From NCBI RefSeq assembly GCF_042100115.1, contig NC_091280.1, positions 1,364,001 through 1,428,000 on the forward strand: 64,000 nt of DNA, read 5' to 3'. Below the pieces are notes generated by a model, which saw only the letters and a list, made by a program, of their open reading frames with translations, ran no database searches and had not been told where the DNA came from. Position 1 is the first letter of the stretch. Every line of letters starts with the position of its first letter. Source of the stretch: Alternaria dauci. Taxonomy: Eukaryota; Ascomycota; Dothideomycetes; Pleosporales; Pleosporaceae. Positions 32,561 through 44,161 of this stretch are shown here, piece after piece. The position numbers and the translations under genes were made by a program.

Positions 32561-33703
32561 TTCAAACTGATTCTCAAAGATGGTGGAGGTGGAGATGGTA
32601 CACAGGCCTCTTGTTCCTGTCATATGAAATCCATCGTACCCTCGAACACTGGTGCATTGCGCCTGACCAGACTCTGAACCCTCAGACCATTCTTCGAAAC
32701 TCGAGCTCGGAGTATTCAGAAAATCTCCGATGCATCGATCGGGCTCGTATATGCTCACAGCGTCTCTACACGATCACGCATCGTCTTAGAGGTGGAAATT
32801 CTTGTGCAAGCTCACTCCAATCCTGGTATGAATGTCGCGTGTTTCACGACTGGGACTTGCTGTTGGTCTGTGGGAGTGGGTCGCTCGTTTCAACTACCAA
32901 CGAGCCTTGTGTTGCGTCATAGCGAGAAACCATGCTTCGGTGCCCTCAATGGGGCTACAACCCGCCATCTAGAGGCGTACAGTCACGATCCTTTCCGTAA
33001 GCATCCTATCCTTCCCGTGGTTTCAGTCAACATGCCGGGTCTGGACTATAGCATCACAGGTTGGAACTCCATGTCTTCGCAGGAACTCGTAATCCGAAGG
33101 AGTCTCGATGTCTCGTATGCTTTTACGTTTTCCTGATTTTGGCGAGTCAGGGGTGTTTCGGTCTGATATAGATGAGCATTGCAGGTCGTAATCTATCTCT
33201 GTCAACGCTGGATTACCGAACTATCACACCACTCCCTTCAGAAGACTCTCTTGCCTTGATACATGCTGTGCAATGCGACTGAAGTATTCTTCAATTACGA
33301 CAATCTAGCTGTTTGTATCCATAGCGTTGCGCAGTTTGATAGTGTGCTGCTGAATCTGCCCACAGAAGACCTGTCCATGTTCCTACCAAAAGTCAATCCG
33401 GCTCTTGAGATGCTCATCTTTCCGCAATCGAAGCTCAAACGGCGTCGTCTCTAATAGACACCGGTTCAGGATTGCCTAGGTCCATAATACCTATCTAGGT
33501 CTAAGCTCCGGCAACTGGGCACCATGGCGAGTGCGATACTGTTGCACTGAGAAGAGAACGAAAGGATCTGGATGCTACTCATTGGCCTGGCGATGTAACA
33601 GCAGATTGTTGACAGATGGAAACAAGAATAGTGCAAGCTGCGGGGCGAGGAGCGCCTGATCGCTGGCGCCTTGGCACGAATCGGGAAGAATGCGACGTGT
33701 CGG

Positions 33704-33713
33704 TACCTAGGTA
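33704..33713. repeat. TACCTAGGTA palindrome
   Basis: Exact 10-nt copy in the long spacer before the amidohydrolase gene. Confidence 0.8.
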
Positions 33714-34329
33714 GTTCCTACCTGTGATACCGCGGCGACCCAACGCTCTTCCAAAATCTAGCTATGTCGTTAGCTATGCCTGCACCAATATTGTTCCGGA
33801 CTTCACAGCCACTGAGGCTGCGGTAGCTCGGCTTCGGCTCTCCGCGACGCTGACCGAATCAGGGTTCTGCGATACCTAATCACCAATGACGATACAGCCA
33901 TCGCGCTCATCTCATCCAGCCCGGAAAAGAGCAGGAGATGTTGTCGCGAGAATCCTGCGATAGGATATACTGCGTTGTAGTACTAGTTTCGCGGGCTTGA
34001 GACCTGTTTTATCCATAGTTCGCAGCCTGTGTCCGAACGCTAATGCAACGACCCCATAAAGGCTGACGTGGCATGCAGCAGTCTCAACCAGGCGTAATCT
34101 CTTACATAAGTAGTGTGTGCGATACAGCAATGCGAATTGTTTAGTCTCTGCATCCTCCATCGGCTTACTCGTAGCGAGACCCTCAGGCCTCCATCAGCTT
34201 GCAGCCCGCCCCAAGCAGGTATTGACTACTGTTTTTATAAAGACCAGTCAGTGTCACTAGGAAAGCGTAGCAACAACATAGTTCGCTTTAACGACACATC
34301 ACTTCAAACTCCAGCGACGTTTGAAAATT

Positions 34330-35658
34330 ATGGCCACCTTCCTCCTCCGCGATATCCGCATCTTTACTGGCGAAGAAACCATCGATGAAGGGTTCATTCA
34401 CGTCCAAAATGGCAAGATCAAGGCCCTCGGTCGGACAAGCGATGCGCCACTCGATCCAGTAAAAACCTACTCCAAACCAGGACATACCGTTCTTCCAGGG
34501 CTTATTGACTGTCACATCCATGCCGACAGGGCTGATCCTGAAGCCTTGCCTCAAGCTCTACGCTTTGGTGTGACTACCGTGTGCGACATGCACAACGAGT
34601 TGGAGAATGTACAACAGCTGAAGAAGCAGACCATGGAGCCCGATACCGCTTCGTACAAGACAGCTGGTCAGGCTGCTACTATTGAGAATGGGTGGCCTCT
34701 ACCCGTCATCACAGCCCATGACAAGACTCCAGAGACGGCAGCGGCGATTGCGAAATGGCCAAAACTGACGGACCGGGACAGTGTGATCGAGTATCTGGAC
34801 TGGACTGAGAGAGAGATGCAACCTGATTACATCAAACTCTTGCACGAGAGTGGCACCGTCATGGGTCAGAACTTTAACTGTCCTTCGGTTGAACTGCAAA
34901 GTACCATCATTGCAGAGGCCAAAAAGCGGGGATACTTGACTGTTGCGCATGCTCTATCCATGCAAGACACACTCGATGTTCTCAATGCAGGTGTCAACGG
35001 TCTCACACACACATTCCTCGACCAGCCGCCAACCCAAGAGCTAGTAGATGCGTACAAGAAGAACAACGCATGGGTCAACCCGACACTTGCTGCGGTAGGC
35101 AGTCTGACGACGGAAGGGAAAGAGTTGCAGCACCGATTCGCACATGATCCCAGGGTGAAAGGATTGATCAACGAAGACCGTGTAGGCAACATGTGCAAGT
35201 GTATGGGCTTTGCTGCCGAGAAGGGGAAAGTGGAGTACGCATATCAAAGTGTGAAAAGATTGAAGGAAGCGGGCATTGACATCTTGTGGTAAGCGAATCT
35301 TCTCAACATGAAAGCGAGGTCACTCACAAGATTTAGCGGGAGTGACGCCGCAGGTCCTGCAGTAGGGACGGCATTTGGCCTGTCGATGCACCACGAATTG
35401 TATCTCCTCGTAAACAAAGTTGAAATGACACCAGCAGAGGCTTTGCGCTCGGCCACAAGCCTGGTCGCGAAACGCTTCAAATTCACGGATCGTGGTCGAC
35501 TGGCGGAGGGGCTGAACGCAGATCTGTTACTGGTGGAAGGAAACCCACTTGAAGACATTGATGCGACGCTGAATATTCGTGGTGTCTGGAGGGAGGGCAA
35601 GCTTTGTAGCACGTATGCCGCAAAGCTTGAAGCTGGTGTTGAGCCAACATCGGTTTGA
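34330..35658 (+). CDS. metal-dependent amidohydrolase (imidazolonepropionase/prolidase-like)
   Basis: Two exons (34330-35288, 35337-35658; 48-nt intron) give 426 aa. The TIM-barrel metal site is complete: His62 and His64 in GLIDCHIHAD, Lys169 in DYIKLLHESG (probably carbamylated), His207 in TVAHALS, His227 in GLTHTFLD, and Asp323 in ILCGSDAAG, which the splice restores. The N-terminal beta domain (RDIRIFTGEETIDEG) and C-terminal segment (GRLAEGLNADLLLVEGNP) are typical of the family. Such enzymes hydrolyse amide bonds in cyclic amides, dipeptides or xenobiotics such as ochratoxin; the substrate here is unknown. There is no signal peptide, so it is probably cytosolic. The start is the ATG directly before the beta domain. 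Confidence 0.9.
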
Positions 35659-36701
35659 TTGGGCATACCGGCGGTGCTGTTGTTGCAGGGCATGATTGTA
35701 TGCTACATCGTTGCTCTATAAATCAAGCTATACCTCGATGTATCTCAGTTCTGTCTCAGGGACCAAGCTACAAATGTGCTCTTTACATTATCCACGGCTC
35801 GGAGTGCAACGCCTAAACGTGCTTCGTAATCGACGCTCCCACACACCGCACAAACCTGGTGCGAAGCTTGGAAGGGCTTGAGCAGGTTGTTCAATCGACC
35901 ATGTGGGATAATTTCCTAATATATGAGAGGAAAAGATGGAGCTGGTCCAGGAAATCGGGTTCGAAAGAAAAGCCACTCTACCATATATGAACTTGAGGCA
36001 GATATGTACTCGAACGCTACGAAAGGCGAAGATCAAACCTGTGGGATCGACACCTGAAATCATGCCCTGTAGAATGACGAACCCGGTACTTCTGCGGAAC
36101 ACAACCAAATAGTTTCTGCGATTAAGCGTTGTATTGTGTTCCGGTAAAGTCCAAGAGCATGCGAGTGCGAGGACCCCGAGGAGAACCGGCGCGACTAGCG
36201 TTGTTACTGTTTTTGGATTAGTCCCTGGGCAGCATGCTGTCTCCGGCAAGCCTTCTCCTGCGATTGTTATTCCTGCACCGAGCGTACGATAAACGCATTT
36301 TCCAATGTTACTATGCAAGAATACCGTAGTTCGACATGGTGGCTTCCTTCATCAGCAAAGCCGACAGATGAAGACTATTACAAATGTGCACAGCGCTGTG
36401 CAATTCTTACGCATTACTCATCTCGGTGCGCGAATGCTTACTACGTATGCCGAAGCAGCGAGCTGGGAACAACTGATGTTGCACATTTGAAATCTAGTGA
36501 ACTGTGCATCTATGACCATAATCACTGAAATTGATTTATTAGATCAGACATTCCAGAATCATGGCGATACCACGGCATACTCATCGGACCTCCGTATACG
36601 CTCTCATATCCAGTACCCACTCCGATAAGCACTTGTGACGACGACGACTTCTTCATAAGGCCATCTTCCAGATACCAGGAGTGGTTTCTCGCAAATTCAA
36701 G
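35659..36701. other. 1.0-kb spacer
   Basis: It lies between the amidohydrolase and the SRR1-like gene. A minus-strand open frame of about 176 codons (36318-35788) has no recognisable motif and is not called. An upstream exon of the SRR1-like gene could lie here. Confidence 0.4.
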
Positions 36702-37454
36702 ATGCCTCACGCCACTGCTGACATCGAATATGTCCCGACCAACCTCCACACACATCCCAGACTGAAACCAAAATCGCAAAGTCGTGAGGCAAGATTCCTA
36801 TCAATTCAGCTAGAAGGACACCAATCACACTACGAAAACTCGCAACTAGCGCAAACTATTCACCAGCATCTGTCAGCGATGTTGAAGAATGCCCAGAAAC
36901 CGATTACGAAAGTTTTATCGCTTGGTCTGGGAAGTCTTGTAGTTGCCAAGGGGCAGTCAAGGAGGCTGAAGCAACTCACCATCTTGTTAGCAATCCGGGA
37001 CACCCTGCGGCAAAAACTGGACATGCCGATACAAGTGTACGCCCAAGATCCAACATTCACGCGGAAAGATGAGTCGTTTTTGGAGAACTTGGGAATCCGT
37101 ATCCTTCGAACACCGACCGGTTCGGAGCTTGGCGAGGCCTCGACTGTTCTCGATACTTCAACGTTAGTGTATTCGCCATTCCTAACTCTGGAAGCGTATG
37201 GACAGCTGCTAGGGGAGGGAGGGTCTGTACAGTATCTGTTTGGGGATGACTTCGATGCGTTATTACGCAAATGGCCAAAACAGAGTGCCGAGCAAGTGGA
37301 GGTGGAAGAGGTAGCGAAGAATGGACTAGTCGGGTATCGGAGAAGACCCGTCGTTGGTGAAGGTTTCTGGACGGCGGAAGACGGCACGTTTCCCATGGCC
37401 ATGTATGAGAAGTTAGAGAGGAGTAGAAGGAGAAAGCAGAACGCAAATCTATGA
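36702..37454 (+). CDS. SRR1-like domain protein
   Basis: Single exon of 250 aa from the ATG at 36702. The centre matches the SRR1-like fold: KVLSLGLGSLV, then RRLKQLTILLAIRDTLRQK, VYAQDPTFTRKDESFLENLG, and DTSTLVYSPFLTLEAYGQLL. SRR1 proteins (Arabidopsis SENSITIVITY TO RED LIGHT REDUCED 1, yeast Ber1) have been linked to circadian/light signalling, microtubule function and heme homeostasis; the biochemical activity is not settled. The C-terminus is basic (ERSRRRKQNANL). The N-terminal 90 residues are less conserved, and an upstream coding exon cannot be excluded because a stop closes the frame only about 60 nt before the ATG. Confidence 0.8.
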   Translation: MPHATADIEYVPTNLHTHPRLKPKSQSREARFLSIQLEGHQSHYENSQLAQTIHQHLSAMLKNAQKPITKVLSLGLGSLVVAKGQSRRLKQLTILLAIRDTLRQKLDMPIQVYAQDPTFTRKDESFLENLGIRILRTPTGSELGEASTVLDTSTLVYSPFLTLEAYGQLLGEGGSVQYLFGDDFDALLRKWPKQSAEQVEVEEVAKNGLVGYRRRPVVGEGFWTAEDGTFPMAMYEKLERSRRRKQNANL

Positions 37455-38042
37455 AAAGAGACTATTCGTTAGATTACTTGTGATACGGCTTCGTTGCGAA
37501 GTCTTGCCAAACTGCGGATTCATCCGCTCCTCCACACACGGGGCTGACGCTTCATCTCCTGTGACATTTGTGACGAGTTTTTGATCAAACGCCTGGACAA
37601 TGCCTGGACGATGCCCTTGGTGGATCGACTTGAACAGTATATCAAGATGGTAAAAAAGCCTGCAACGAGAAGCATCGCACAGACTTTGCGTTGGGTCATC
37701 AAACGAATCCAGAGAGGAAGAGACGTGATTGCGAGGTGCAGGCGTAGTCGGTTTACTAAAGAGCGTCATGCGATTGTAATTTCGGTGGCACGCAAGTCGG
37801 TCGTAGCCTGGAATTTGTTCGAGTTGGGGCGGGGTGTCTTTTACAGAAAAGCCTTAGAATGCTTATGCCGTAGGACGAAGTCCCATCCATAGCATGACGT
37901 GCCTGATGCCGCAATGCGGCCACTACCTTGTACTTCCCATTACCACTATGTGTTTGGTGCCAAACTTTAGACTTGTGGATTGAATCCACTTCAGTTGAGT
38001 CATAGCGACATTGTCGACTTTTCTTGCTTTTGCGAGCTGATA
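37455..38042. other. spacer between SRR1-like and DUF7053 genes
   Basis: 588 nt between convergent genes. Short frames on both strands look like chance. Nothing supported. Confidence 0.45.
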
Positions 38043-38840
38043 TCATCGATATGTGATCTTGCCCGGCAATGGTCCGGCTGGCTGCGACTCTATGGCATCC
38101 GCCTCGACAGGCCCTGGGACGTCCTGATGTGTTTGCCCAAACACGACAGGTTGTGGCTTCGCATAGTGCTGCCTCGTTTCCTGCGCGAAACCTGTGTGTA
38201 TGTCTTCGGTGCTCTCGATGGTGCTGTCCTGTCTGCTCACAACACCATGGTCTCCTAATGCGACGGGGTCTGTGCCGTCCCAGCCCATGCTTCTCATCTT
38301 GTCCGTTTTCTCAATGACCTTCCTGCAGACATCGCGATGGGCTTCCTCCATCTTGCCCTTGACAAACGGCATCAGCCACCATGCGCAGCTGACTTGTACG
38401 TCTTCTACAAGCACCCACTGCGCGTCGCCCACGCCCATGCCCTCGCCTTCGACTTCGCTGCCCGCCTCGCCGTTTGCGACGACTCTGAACTCGGCTTTGA
38501 CTATGACGCCCGCCGCTGCGTCAGCGCGCGTCTTTATGCCCTGCCTCGTGTTCTGAAAACAACTGGGGAAAGTAATGTACTTCTTCCCATACTGGCCGAT
38601 GCCGGGAAACCAGGTGATGCACTCGGTGACGTGGTATGTCGTGATGGGGTATTGGTCGGGCGGGTACCAGTACGTGTCTTTGAGCGTCGAGGGGGCGGTG
38701 CTGGGCGCTTTCTCGTGCCCGCAGGTAAGGGCTTGGAGCGTGAGGGCAGTCTCGTGGTCGTGCAACGCGGCGATGACCCAGGCGGGGGACATGTGAGGTG
38801 GGATGTGGTGCGCGACGTGCAGGTTGTGTTTTGCGCTCAT
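38043..38840 (-). CDS. DUF7053-like protein
   Basis: Single exon, 265 aa. The first about 175 residues follow the fungal DUF7053 pattern: MSAKHNLHVAHHIPPHMSPA, WVIAALHDHETALTLQ, WYPPDQYPITTYHVTECITW, YITFPSCFQNTRQGIKTRADA, and VQVSCAWWLMPFVKGKMEEA near the end. The layout resembles START/SRPBCC-type ligand-binding proteins (an N-terminal helix, curved sheet and long C-terminal helix), but no ligand or function is known. The last about 85 residues form a low-complexity tail absent from the usual shorter members. There is no signal peptide or membrane helix. The family name is from memory of the pattern; a profile search would settle it. Confidence 0.72.
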   Translation of the reverse strand: MSAKHNLHVAHHIPPHMSPAWVIAALHDHETALTLQALTCGHEKAPSTAPSTLKDTYWYPPDQYPITTYHVTECITWFPGIGQYGKKYITFPSCFQNTRQGIKTRADAAAGVIVKAEFRVVANGEAGSEVEGEGMGVGDAQWVLVEDVQVSCAWWLMPFVKGKMEEAHRDVCRKVIEKTDKMRSMGWDGTDPVALGDHGVVSRQDSTIESTEDIHTGFAQETRQHYAKPQPVVFGQTHQDVPGPVEADAIESQPAGPLPGKITYR

Positions 38841-39281
38841 CGTGGAAGCGCGTTTCTCGAGACGTGACGAGGGCGCTGTTGAGAGGGTACCTAGGGAGAT
38901 GACGATTATCGACTACAGCTACCACGTGCTACACAAGCGGGGTATCAATGTCTTCACAGCATGTCCAAGGGAGTATTCAAACGGGAGAACGTGTACGAGT
39001 CCCGAGGCTGCAGGGCGAGGAGCTGATGCATATTGCGTTGCTGACTGAGGCGCTACTATCTTCAGCTCTGCAACTGAAACAAAAGCATGCGTGTGACGCG
39101 ACAAGCATGGCCCAGCGGTAAATGTCATCATCGTGCCGCGCCACCCCACATATGGCAAAGATCCATGTTCAAGCTCATCATCTTTCAAAAGTCGACTACG
39201 TGAACAGACGGTAATATCAGGACGCACCCGTGCACAGAAAGTACGCTTAGACACCTCCGCCGCCCCGCCGCCCTTGATCGC
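38841..39281. other. spacer between DUF7053 and MFS genes
   Basis: 441 nt between two minus-strand genes. A near-copy of the palindrome (TACCTAGGGA) lies at 38888-38897, next to the DUF7053 start. No gene. Confidence 0.45.
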
Positions 39282-40929
39282 CTAGATAGTATACCGGAAC
39301 CCAGCCTGCCCTTCATTCTCGTCCATAGGCTCCCCATTGGCTCTCTGTCGATCAACCACCCTGTTCCTCTTCACAAAATACGTAGTGGTGCAGCACAGCA
39401 CCACCAGCATGTAGATTTGAAGAGCAGTCGTCACCCAAAAACCAGTAATATATGTGGGCGCCTCCGCTTGCTTGAACGTCGTCGACGCGAGGATACCACC
39501 AATCGCACCGAAGCCAATCTGCAGAGCGCTTCCAACGGACCGCTTACTTTGGCCTCGAATATTGTTGCTTTGGTACGCGAGGATAGCCGGGACGTTGCCC
39601 TGGCAGCCGCATACTCCGAGGAATGTGCCAAAGTACCTCACTCCATTGTTTTCGGCGTATGCAACTATCATGAGACCGATAATGGCAAGGACCGATTGAG
39701 CTGCGATGATGGGAGCGCGCACACGATACTTGTCCCCTAGCCATGCGAATCCGAAAGCTGTGAACATAGCGAACAGAGCGGGAGGCGCAGCAAGAGCGTT
39801 GGCTTGCCCAGAAGAGTAGCCCATGCCGAGGAGAATTACGGGGAGGAAGTAACTGAAGGCGTAGACGGGCATGGTTGTCGACATGAACAATGTAGCATAG
39901 GCCCACAGCTTCAAGTCGTTGAGATGATGGAGGAACTTGGCCCAGGTTAGAGGATCCGCTATCGAGTCGCCACGATCGTCTTCAATACGCTGCATGATGA
40001 CAGCGGCCTCGGCCGAGTTGAGGAACCCTTTCCTTTCGGCTTTGTCGGGGAAATCCAAGATGATGAACCAGGCTGCGATTGCCACAAGACAGGTGATGAT
40101 GCCCTCGATGATGAATATCCTAACATGTGGGTATACAAAGTCAGTACATTTCTCACATATAGTTCTCAAAGGATATCTGTTACCATCTCCAGCCTCGAAT
40201 GCCGCCAACGCCTTCCATTTGCATGAGCCCGTATGCAAGAATGCTTGCGAGGCCACCGATACCGACCGAGAAGAGATAAAAGCCACCTAATCTGCATGTT
40301 TCGTAAGCCGCTGCTACCATGATATGGGTCGATGAGTTTCGCATACCGCTTTTGTGTTTCATACCGACGATACCAGCAGGTGATGAGATATACACAACCG
40401 GGGAAGAAGCCCGCCTCGAACGCTCCGAGTAGTACACGGCATATGGCGAGTGTAATCCAACTCTCCACAAAGCCCTGTCCTATCATGACAGCACCCCACG
40501 ACAGAGCGATAAAGGCCAGCCAGTTGGCGCTCCCAACTTTCCGAAGGACCATGTTAGACGGAAGTTCGAGTAAAAAGTACAAGGGAAAGAAGAGGACCAA
40601 GACAATGGTATATCTGTCACCGATCTGGAGGTTAAGATCCACCCCCATGCCAGCAACCCGCGCATTGGAAATCTGTCAATTCTCTTTCTTAGCAAAGCTT
40701 CCCTAGGAATAGGTACTAGGAAGGGATGCAAACTCACGTTTGTGCGATCTATAAGCGCGATAGAGTAGAGTGCACCCAAGATTGGTAGAAGCCTCCGATC
40801 GACCTTGCGGATCAACGCCCTCTCCTCGATCTGATCGTAAGCATAATCCGCGGCATTGCTGTCTGTGGCTGGCGGGCTGTACGCTTCCTTGCGAACAGCG
40901 TCTTGTTTGTACTCGTCATCGCTATTCAT
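39282..40929 (-). CDS. MFS transporter, allantoate permease (DAL5-like, ACS family)
   Basis: Four exons (40929-40738, 40672-40347, 40291-40184, 40119-39282) give 487 aa. Family hallmarks are restored at each junction: ALIDRTN|ISNARVAGMGVDLNL, YETQKRLGGFYLFSV, and RGWRWIFIIEGIIT. Other motifs are LELPSNMVLRKVG and CRVLLGAFEAGFFPGCVYL. Twelve hydrophobic helices are split by a central cytosolic loop (QRIEDDRGDSIADP). The cargo is likely a small organic anion, vitamin or dipeptide; it cannot be told from sequence. It shares the fold and family with the carrier at 5327-7020 but the two are clearly diverged, so they are not a recent duplication. No catabolic enzyme lies next to it. Confidence 0.9.
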
Positions 40930-41638
40930 GATGGGTAAAAGAGTACTGATTTACTGTCTCCTCGAGAAGGATTAAAAAGAAAGGAGGAGATCGTCGCGGG
41001 CAAGCGGGTATTTGTACATCATTCCCACAACCATGCATCCACTTATAGTGATTAGAAGATGACGCCTACCCAGGCAAATTCCGAGTTCCAAGCAGAGCGC
41101 TGTCTACATAGGTCTAGAGGCTCCGTCGCTGGGCATGCCATGTGTTCCATTCGATAGATGGTATCGCTAACGTATATGGAGCTTATTGATCCTTCCGTAG
41201 GTCAGGTATAGATCCATAGGGGTCAGATAGACGAGGATCATGGTTCACTGAGATCTTCACCACGCTATCAGAAGACCTGGACCTCGAACAAAGAAGCTTG
41301 GACAAGGAGCAAAGTCCTGGATGGGATATTGCTCCTTGTGCCAATGAACCCCGGAGTGCCAACGTTGTCTTACGTTGCGGAGGCCGCTGTCACGCCGAGG
41401 TGCCAACGCCGACAATTGGCCAATGATAACAGTATAAGAAATTGAACGCAGATCCAAGGTCCAACAAAAACACCGAGCAAGTCCGCGCTCAGCCTGCCTG
41501 GGCGTGCAACGGCGGGTTGGCCATTTTGCGGGGTTATTCTTGGGCCGCCTCGAGACTCTTAGCCATGTGGAGGGGTTTCCAAGCTCACGTTTGGGCGAGT
41601 GCCGGCGGTGAAACTATAGGATGACAGCTCTAGTAATT

Positions 41639-41648
41639 TACCTAGGTA
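41639..41648. repeat. TACCTAGGTA palindrome (first of a close pair)
   Basis: Exact copy; a second exact copy starts 29 nt downstream. Confidence 0.8.
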
Positions 41649-41667
41649 CATTAGGAAGATAAGGTCA

Positions 41668-41677
41668 TACCTAGGTA
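41668..41677. repeat. TACCTAGGTA palindrome (second of a close pair)
   Basis: Exact copy, followed at once by a partial repeat (GGTAGGTAAGG). Confidence 0.8.
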
Positions 41678-42073
41678 GGTAAGGAATTGTTGACAGCTAG
41701 TCAGGGAGTAGGCGCGAACCATGACTTCGCTGAACGTCTTGATTTGACTGTCTCCAGTTCTGTTTCAACGACATTGAATGCTTGCATGGGTGACGCGGCA
41801 TGAGCGGAGAGGAAGGACGCGGTTGGGGTATGCGCAACGCGGGGGACTAGCGGCACTGGCGTCTTGGCGTGGAAGCCCCGGATGCGAGAGGAGGTGCTGA
41901 CTGTTCACTTGTGTACACTGTCATCACTTACGGGCCGTCACTTATCAACATCGCAAAGCGCTTGTGCTATTCCATCTCCGCGGTTGCGCATTGCGTTGTC
42001 ACGAGCTTCCACAACGCATTCTGAAGCCAGCACAAGCCTGTCTTAGATGGTTTTGTTCTACCACTTGCATCCG

Positions 42074-42083
42074 TACCTAGGTA
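42074..42083. repeat. TACCTAGGTA palindrome
   Basis: Exact copy 120 nt beyond the stop codon of the DUF6594 gene. Confidence 0.8.
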
Positions 42084-42203
42084 GTAATCGAAAGACCTCA
42101 ATGCTGATGATCAAACAGCCTTGGAACAACACTTGCATTCCCCAATTCCTTTCTCCGTGTCAAGCCGTCATACTGGACACTTCCAGCGCACGGCAGCGTG
42201 TCG

Positions 42204-43253
42204 TTACGTAGAAGGGTTGCCACGATCGGTACTCACGAACACGACCAGTACAGCAGCGAACCTGATAATGTCAGTCGACCGCCACTTGGTCAGAATCATA
42301 ATACGTACGCGGACGTCACAGCAAATACCTCTGCTCGCTTGGCATCGGCAAAGAACGTCAAACAGAAGCTCATTCCCACATTGAAGGCTGCGATTGTCCA
42401 CAGTTTCGCTTTCAATGACTCAAGCTGGATCAAGACAAGAATAGATGCAATAGGTAGCATGGCTGCGATCATAGAAGTGACCCAAAGTGTAATCTTCACC
42501 ACGGTACTATCGTAGTACACCTTTCGACCTAGATGTTGATCTCCTTTGGTGAAGAGACCCATGCCGTACTTGAAGAGGTGTATTGCGCGCTCAGAAACCA
42601 TACGAGAAAACTTGTCTGGAATGTCGCGCGGATGGATGCCGATAATGTCAGGAGAGTGGCTATCGGGAGAGTAGTTGCCAGCATTGTCAATTTTACCCCA
42701 TATATCTGCATCTACGCCGGTCAAATGTCCAGAAGCCATATCTACGCTTCGCAAAAAGCCTTGGAGATCATGGAGATCAAAACGATCAGGCGCTTTCAAC
42801 TGATGAAGAGTCGAGGTTTGGATGAGAGCTTTGTCTGATGTTGCACAATATCAGCAAGGGTTTCATGTACCGCATGTTATCGTACTCACTGTACTGGTTC
42901 AACTTCTTGTGCATCGTCGCAATCAGTCTGCATTGCTCTGACTGCTCTCCGTACGGCTCCTCCAACATGCACTGGTAATCAGTCGCGTACTGCGATCTTT
43001 TGCCGACAGTACTCTTCTTGTCCTGCTGCTCGAGATAATGTAACTGCTTTTCCAATATACACAGCTCGGCCTGGAGATACAACAAGCGTCTTGCATTGAG
43101 TCCGTCAAATCGACGGTATATTCCGGTTTCAGGCTTTAATGATATGCGTTCGGATAAACGTGGATAACCGACGGGGTGGTGCATCCAAGCGGCCAGGTAA
43201 CTTGGAGCTTTCGTGGAATCTCTTCCGGTCTTGCCGGCGGCCTTTTCCAGCAT
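42204..43253 (-). CDS. DUF6594 membrane protein
   Basis: Three exons (43253-42890, 42828-42309, 42261-42204) give 313 aa. The N-terminal block GYPRLSERISLKPETGIYRR and FDGLNARRLLYLQAELCILE is the DUF6594 signature, followed by helical LHQLKAPDRFDLHDLQGFLR, which is restored at the first splice. The C-terminal quarter has three hydrophobic helices (ITLWVTSMIAAMLPIASILV, WTIAAFNVGMSFCLTFF and FAVTSARFAAVLVVFV), the last completed by the 58-nt third exon. The arrangement suggests a large cytosolic domain anchored by a C-terminal hairpin. This family is expanded in filamentous ascomycetes; no function is established. The first donor is a consensus GTGAGT. Confidence 0.85.
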
Positions 43254-43629
43254 GTCGGTAGTTCTTCAGGAAACTCTGGAACCTTGGAATGCGGAATAGA
43301 GGGCATGCTGACGCCTAGCAGCGTGTGGAAAGCCCTGCTTTAATAATTGTCCTCGACTTGCACAACGGCGTACCTTGTTACAATTACACTGCGTTCTGTG
43401 ACACTTTCTATGTAAAGCTTCTCCAGCAAGTTGTTGCGCGCCAAGCCCAAGTTGTACCACAGCGGTGGTTGTTTGCTACAAATCGACAAGTCACAAGCAT
43501 AGTGTAACCCTGGTCTGCGGCTGGAGCATGGCGCTTACTTTTTTTCCATCTGCCGCCAGAATGTAAAGTATACCCCGAATGTGTAATCATGAATGCAAGT
43601 CGCCTTTGAATCATGCCTTAATCCGCTAC

Positions 43630-43639
43630 TACCTAGGTA
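43630..43639. repeat. TACCTAGGTA palindrome
   Basis: Exact copy in the divergent spacer, 377 nt upstream of the DUF6594 start. Confidence 0.8.
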
Positions 43640-43907
43640 CCTTGTAGAGGAACAGCGTGACCTGCGTTATTCAGCGACTTCGTCAATCTACACGCTTAGA
43701 TCGGTCAGTTTCAGGACATGTCCAGATCTCCCTGGATATCAATCGCATTCCCGGCTCCTCTCGAGAATCAATTCTCACTTCCTTGCACGCTCATGAAAAT
43801 CTTAGCTCTGTCTTCTTTGTCTCTGAGTCTCAAGGCTAGGATAGGCATTTCTGATATCGTTTTAGGCGAGGTCCAAGATGACGAAGCAGTAAGAGCATGG
43901 CTGTATG

Positions 43908-43917
43908 TACCTAGGTA
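43908..43917. repeat. TACCTAGGTA palindrome
   Basis: Exact copy in the same divergent spacer, 245 nt upstream of the Cys-rich gene. Confidence 0.8.
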
Positions 43918-44084
43918 GTATGGATCTAACAGGAACACGTTTGAAGTCAACGAGGTTACGCATCAACATACAACTCGTGACCTACCTATGTTATAGAACT
44001 CGCTACAAACTCATGACCACGTCTGGAAGATGTGCGTGTGAGAGTGCTGTCATCTGATGGTGTTTAGAGAGCAAGCAGACGGGG

Positions 44085-44092
44085 TATATAAT
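44085..44092 (+). promoter_or_regulatory. TATA box of small Cys-rich gene
   Basis: TATATAAT, 77 nt upstream of the ATG at 44162. It supports the reality and start of that gene. Confidence 0.5.
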
Positions 44093-44161
44093 GCCCCATA
44101 GCGGTTCCTGAATATCTGATACCAAATCTATCGGATAGCCGGAATCGAGATCTTGCTAGCG

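Larger units (their letters stand above)
32439..34329. other. 1.9-kb gene-free spacer with palindromic elements
   Basis: No supported gene. It contains the exact TACCTAGGTA palindrome at 33704-33713 and degenerate copies near 33474-33500. Open frames are short and motif-free. It should include the promoters of the secreted-protein gene and the amidohydrolase. Confidence 0.5.
40930..42203. other. 1.3-kb spacer with clustered palindromes
   Basis: It holds the promoter of the MFS gene and the 3' flank of the DUF6594 gene. TACCTAGGTA occurs at 41639-41648, 41668-41677 and 42074-42083. No gene is supported. Confidence 0.5.
43254..44161. other. divergent spacer, DUF6594 / Cys-rich gene
   Basis: 908 nt between divergent genes. 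It contains TACCTAGGTA at 43630-43639 and 43908-43917 and a TATA box at 44085-44092. No gene is seen. Confidence 0.5.

Noticed and set aside
35788..36318. 176-codon minus-strand frame downstream of the amidohydrolase
   Set aside because: No motif, irregular composition and no splice partners; most likely chance.
5327..40929. Possibility that the two allantoate-permease-type MFS genes are a recent segmental duplication
   Set aside because: Exon numbers and loop sequences differ widely and flanking genes are unrelated, so they are old paralogues at most.
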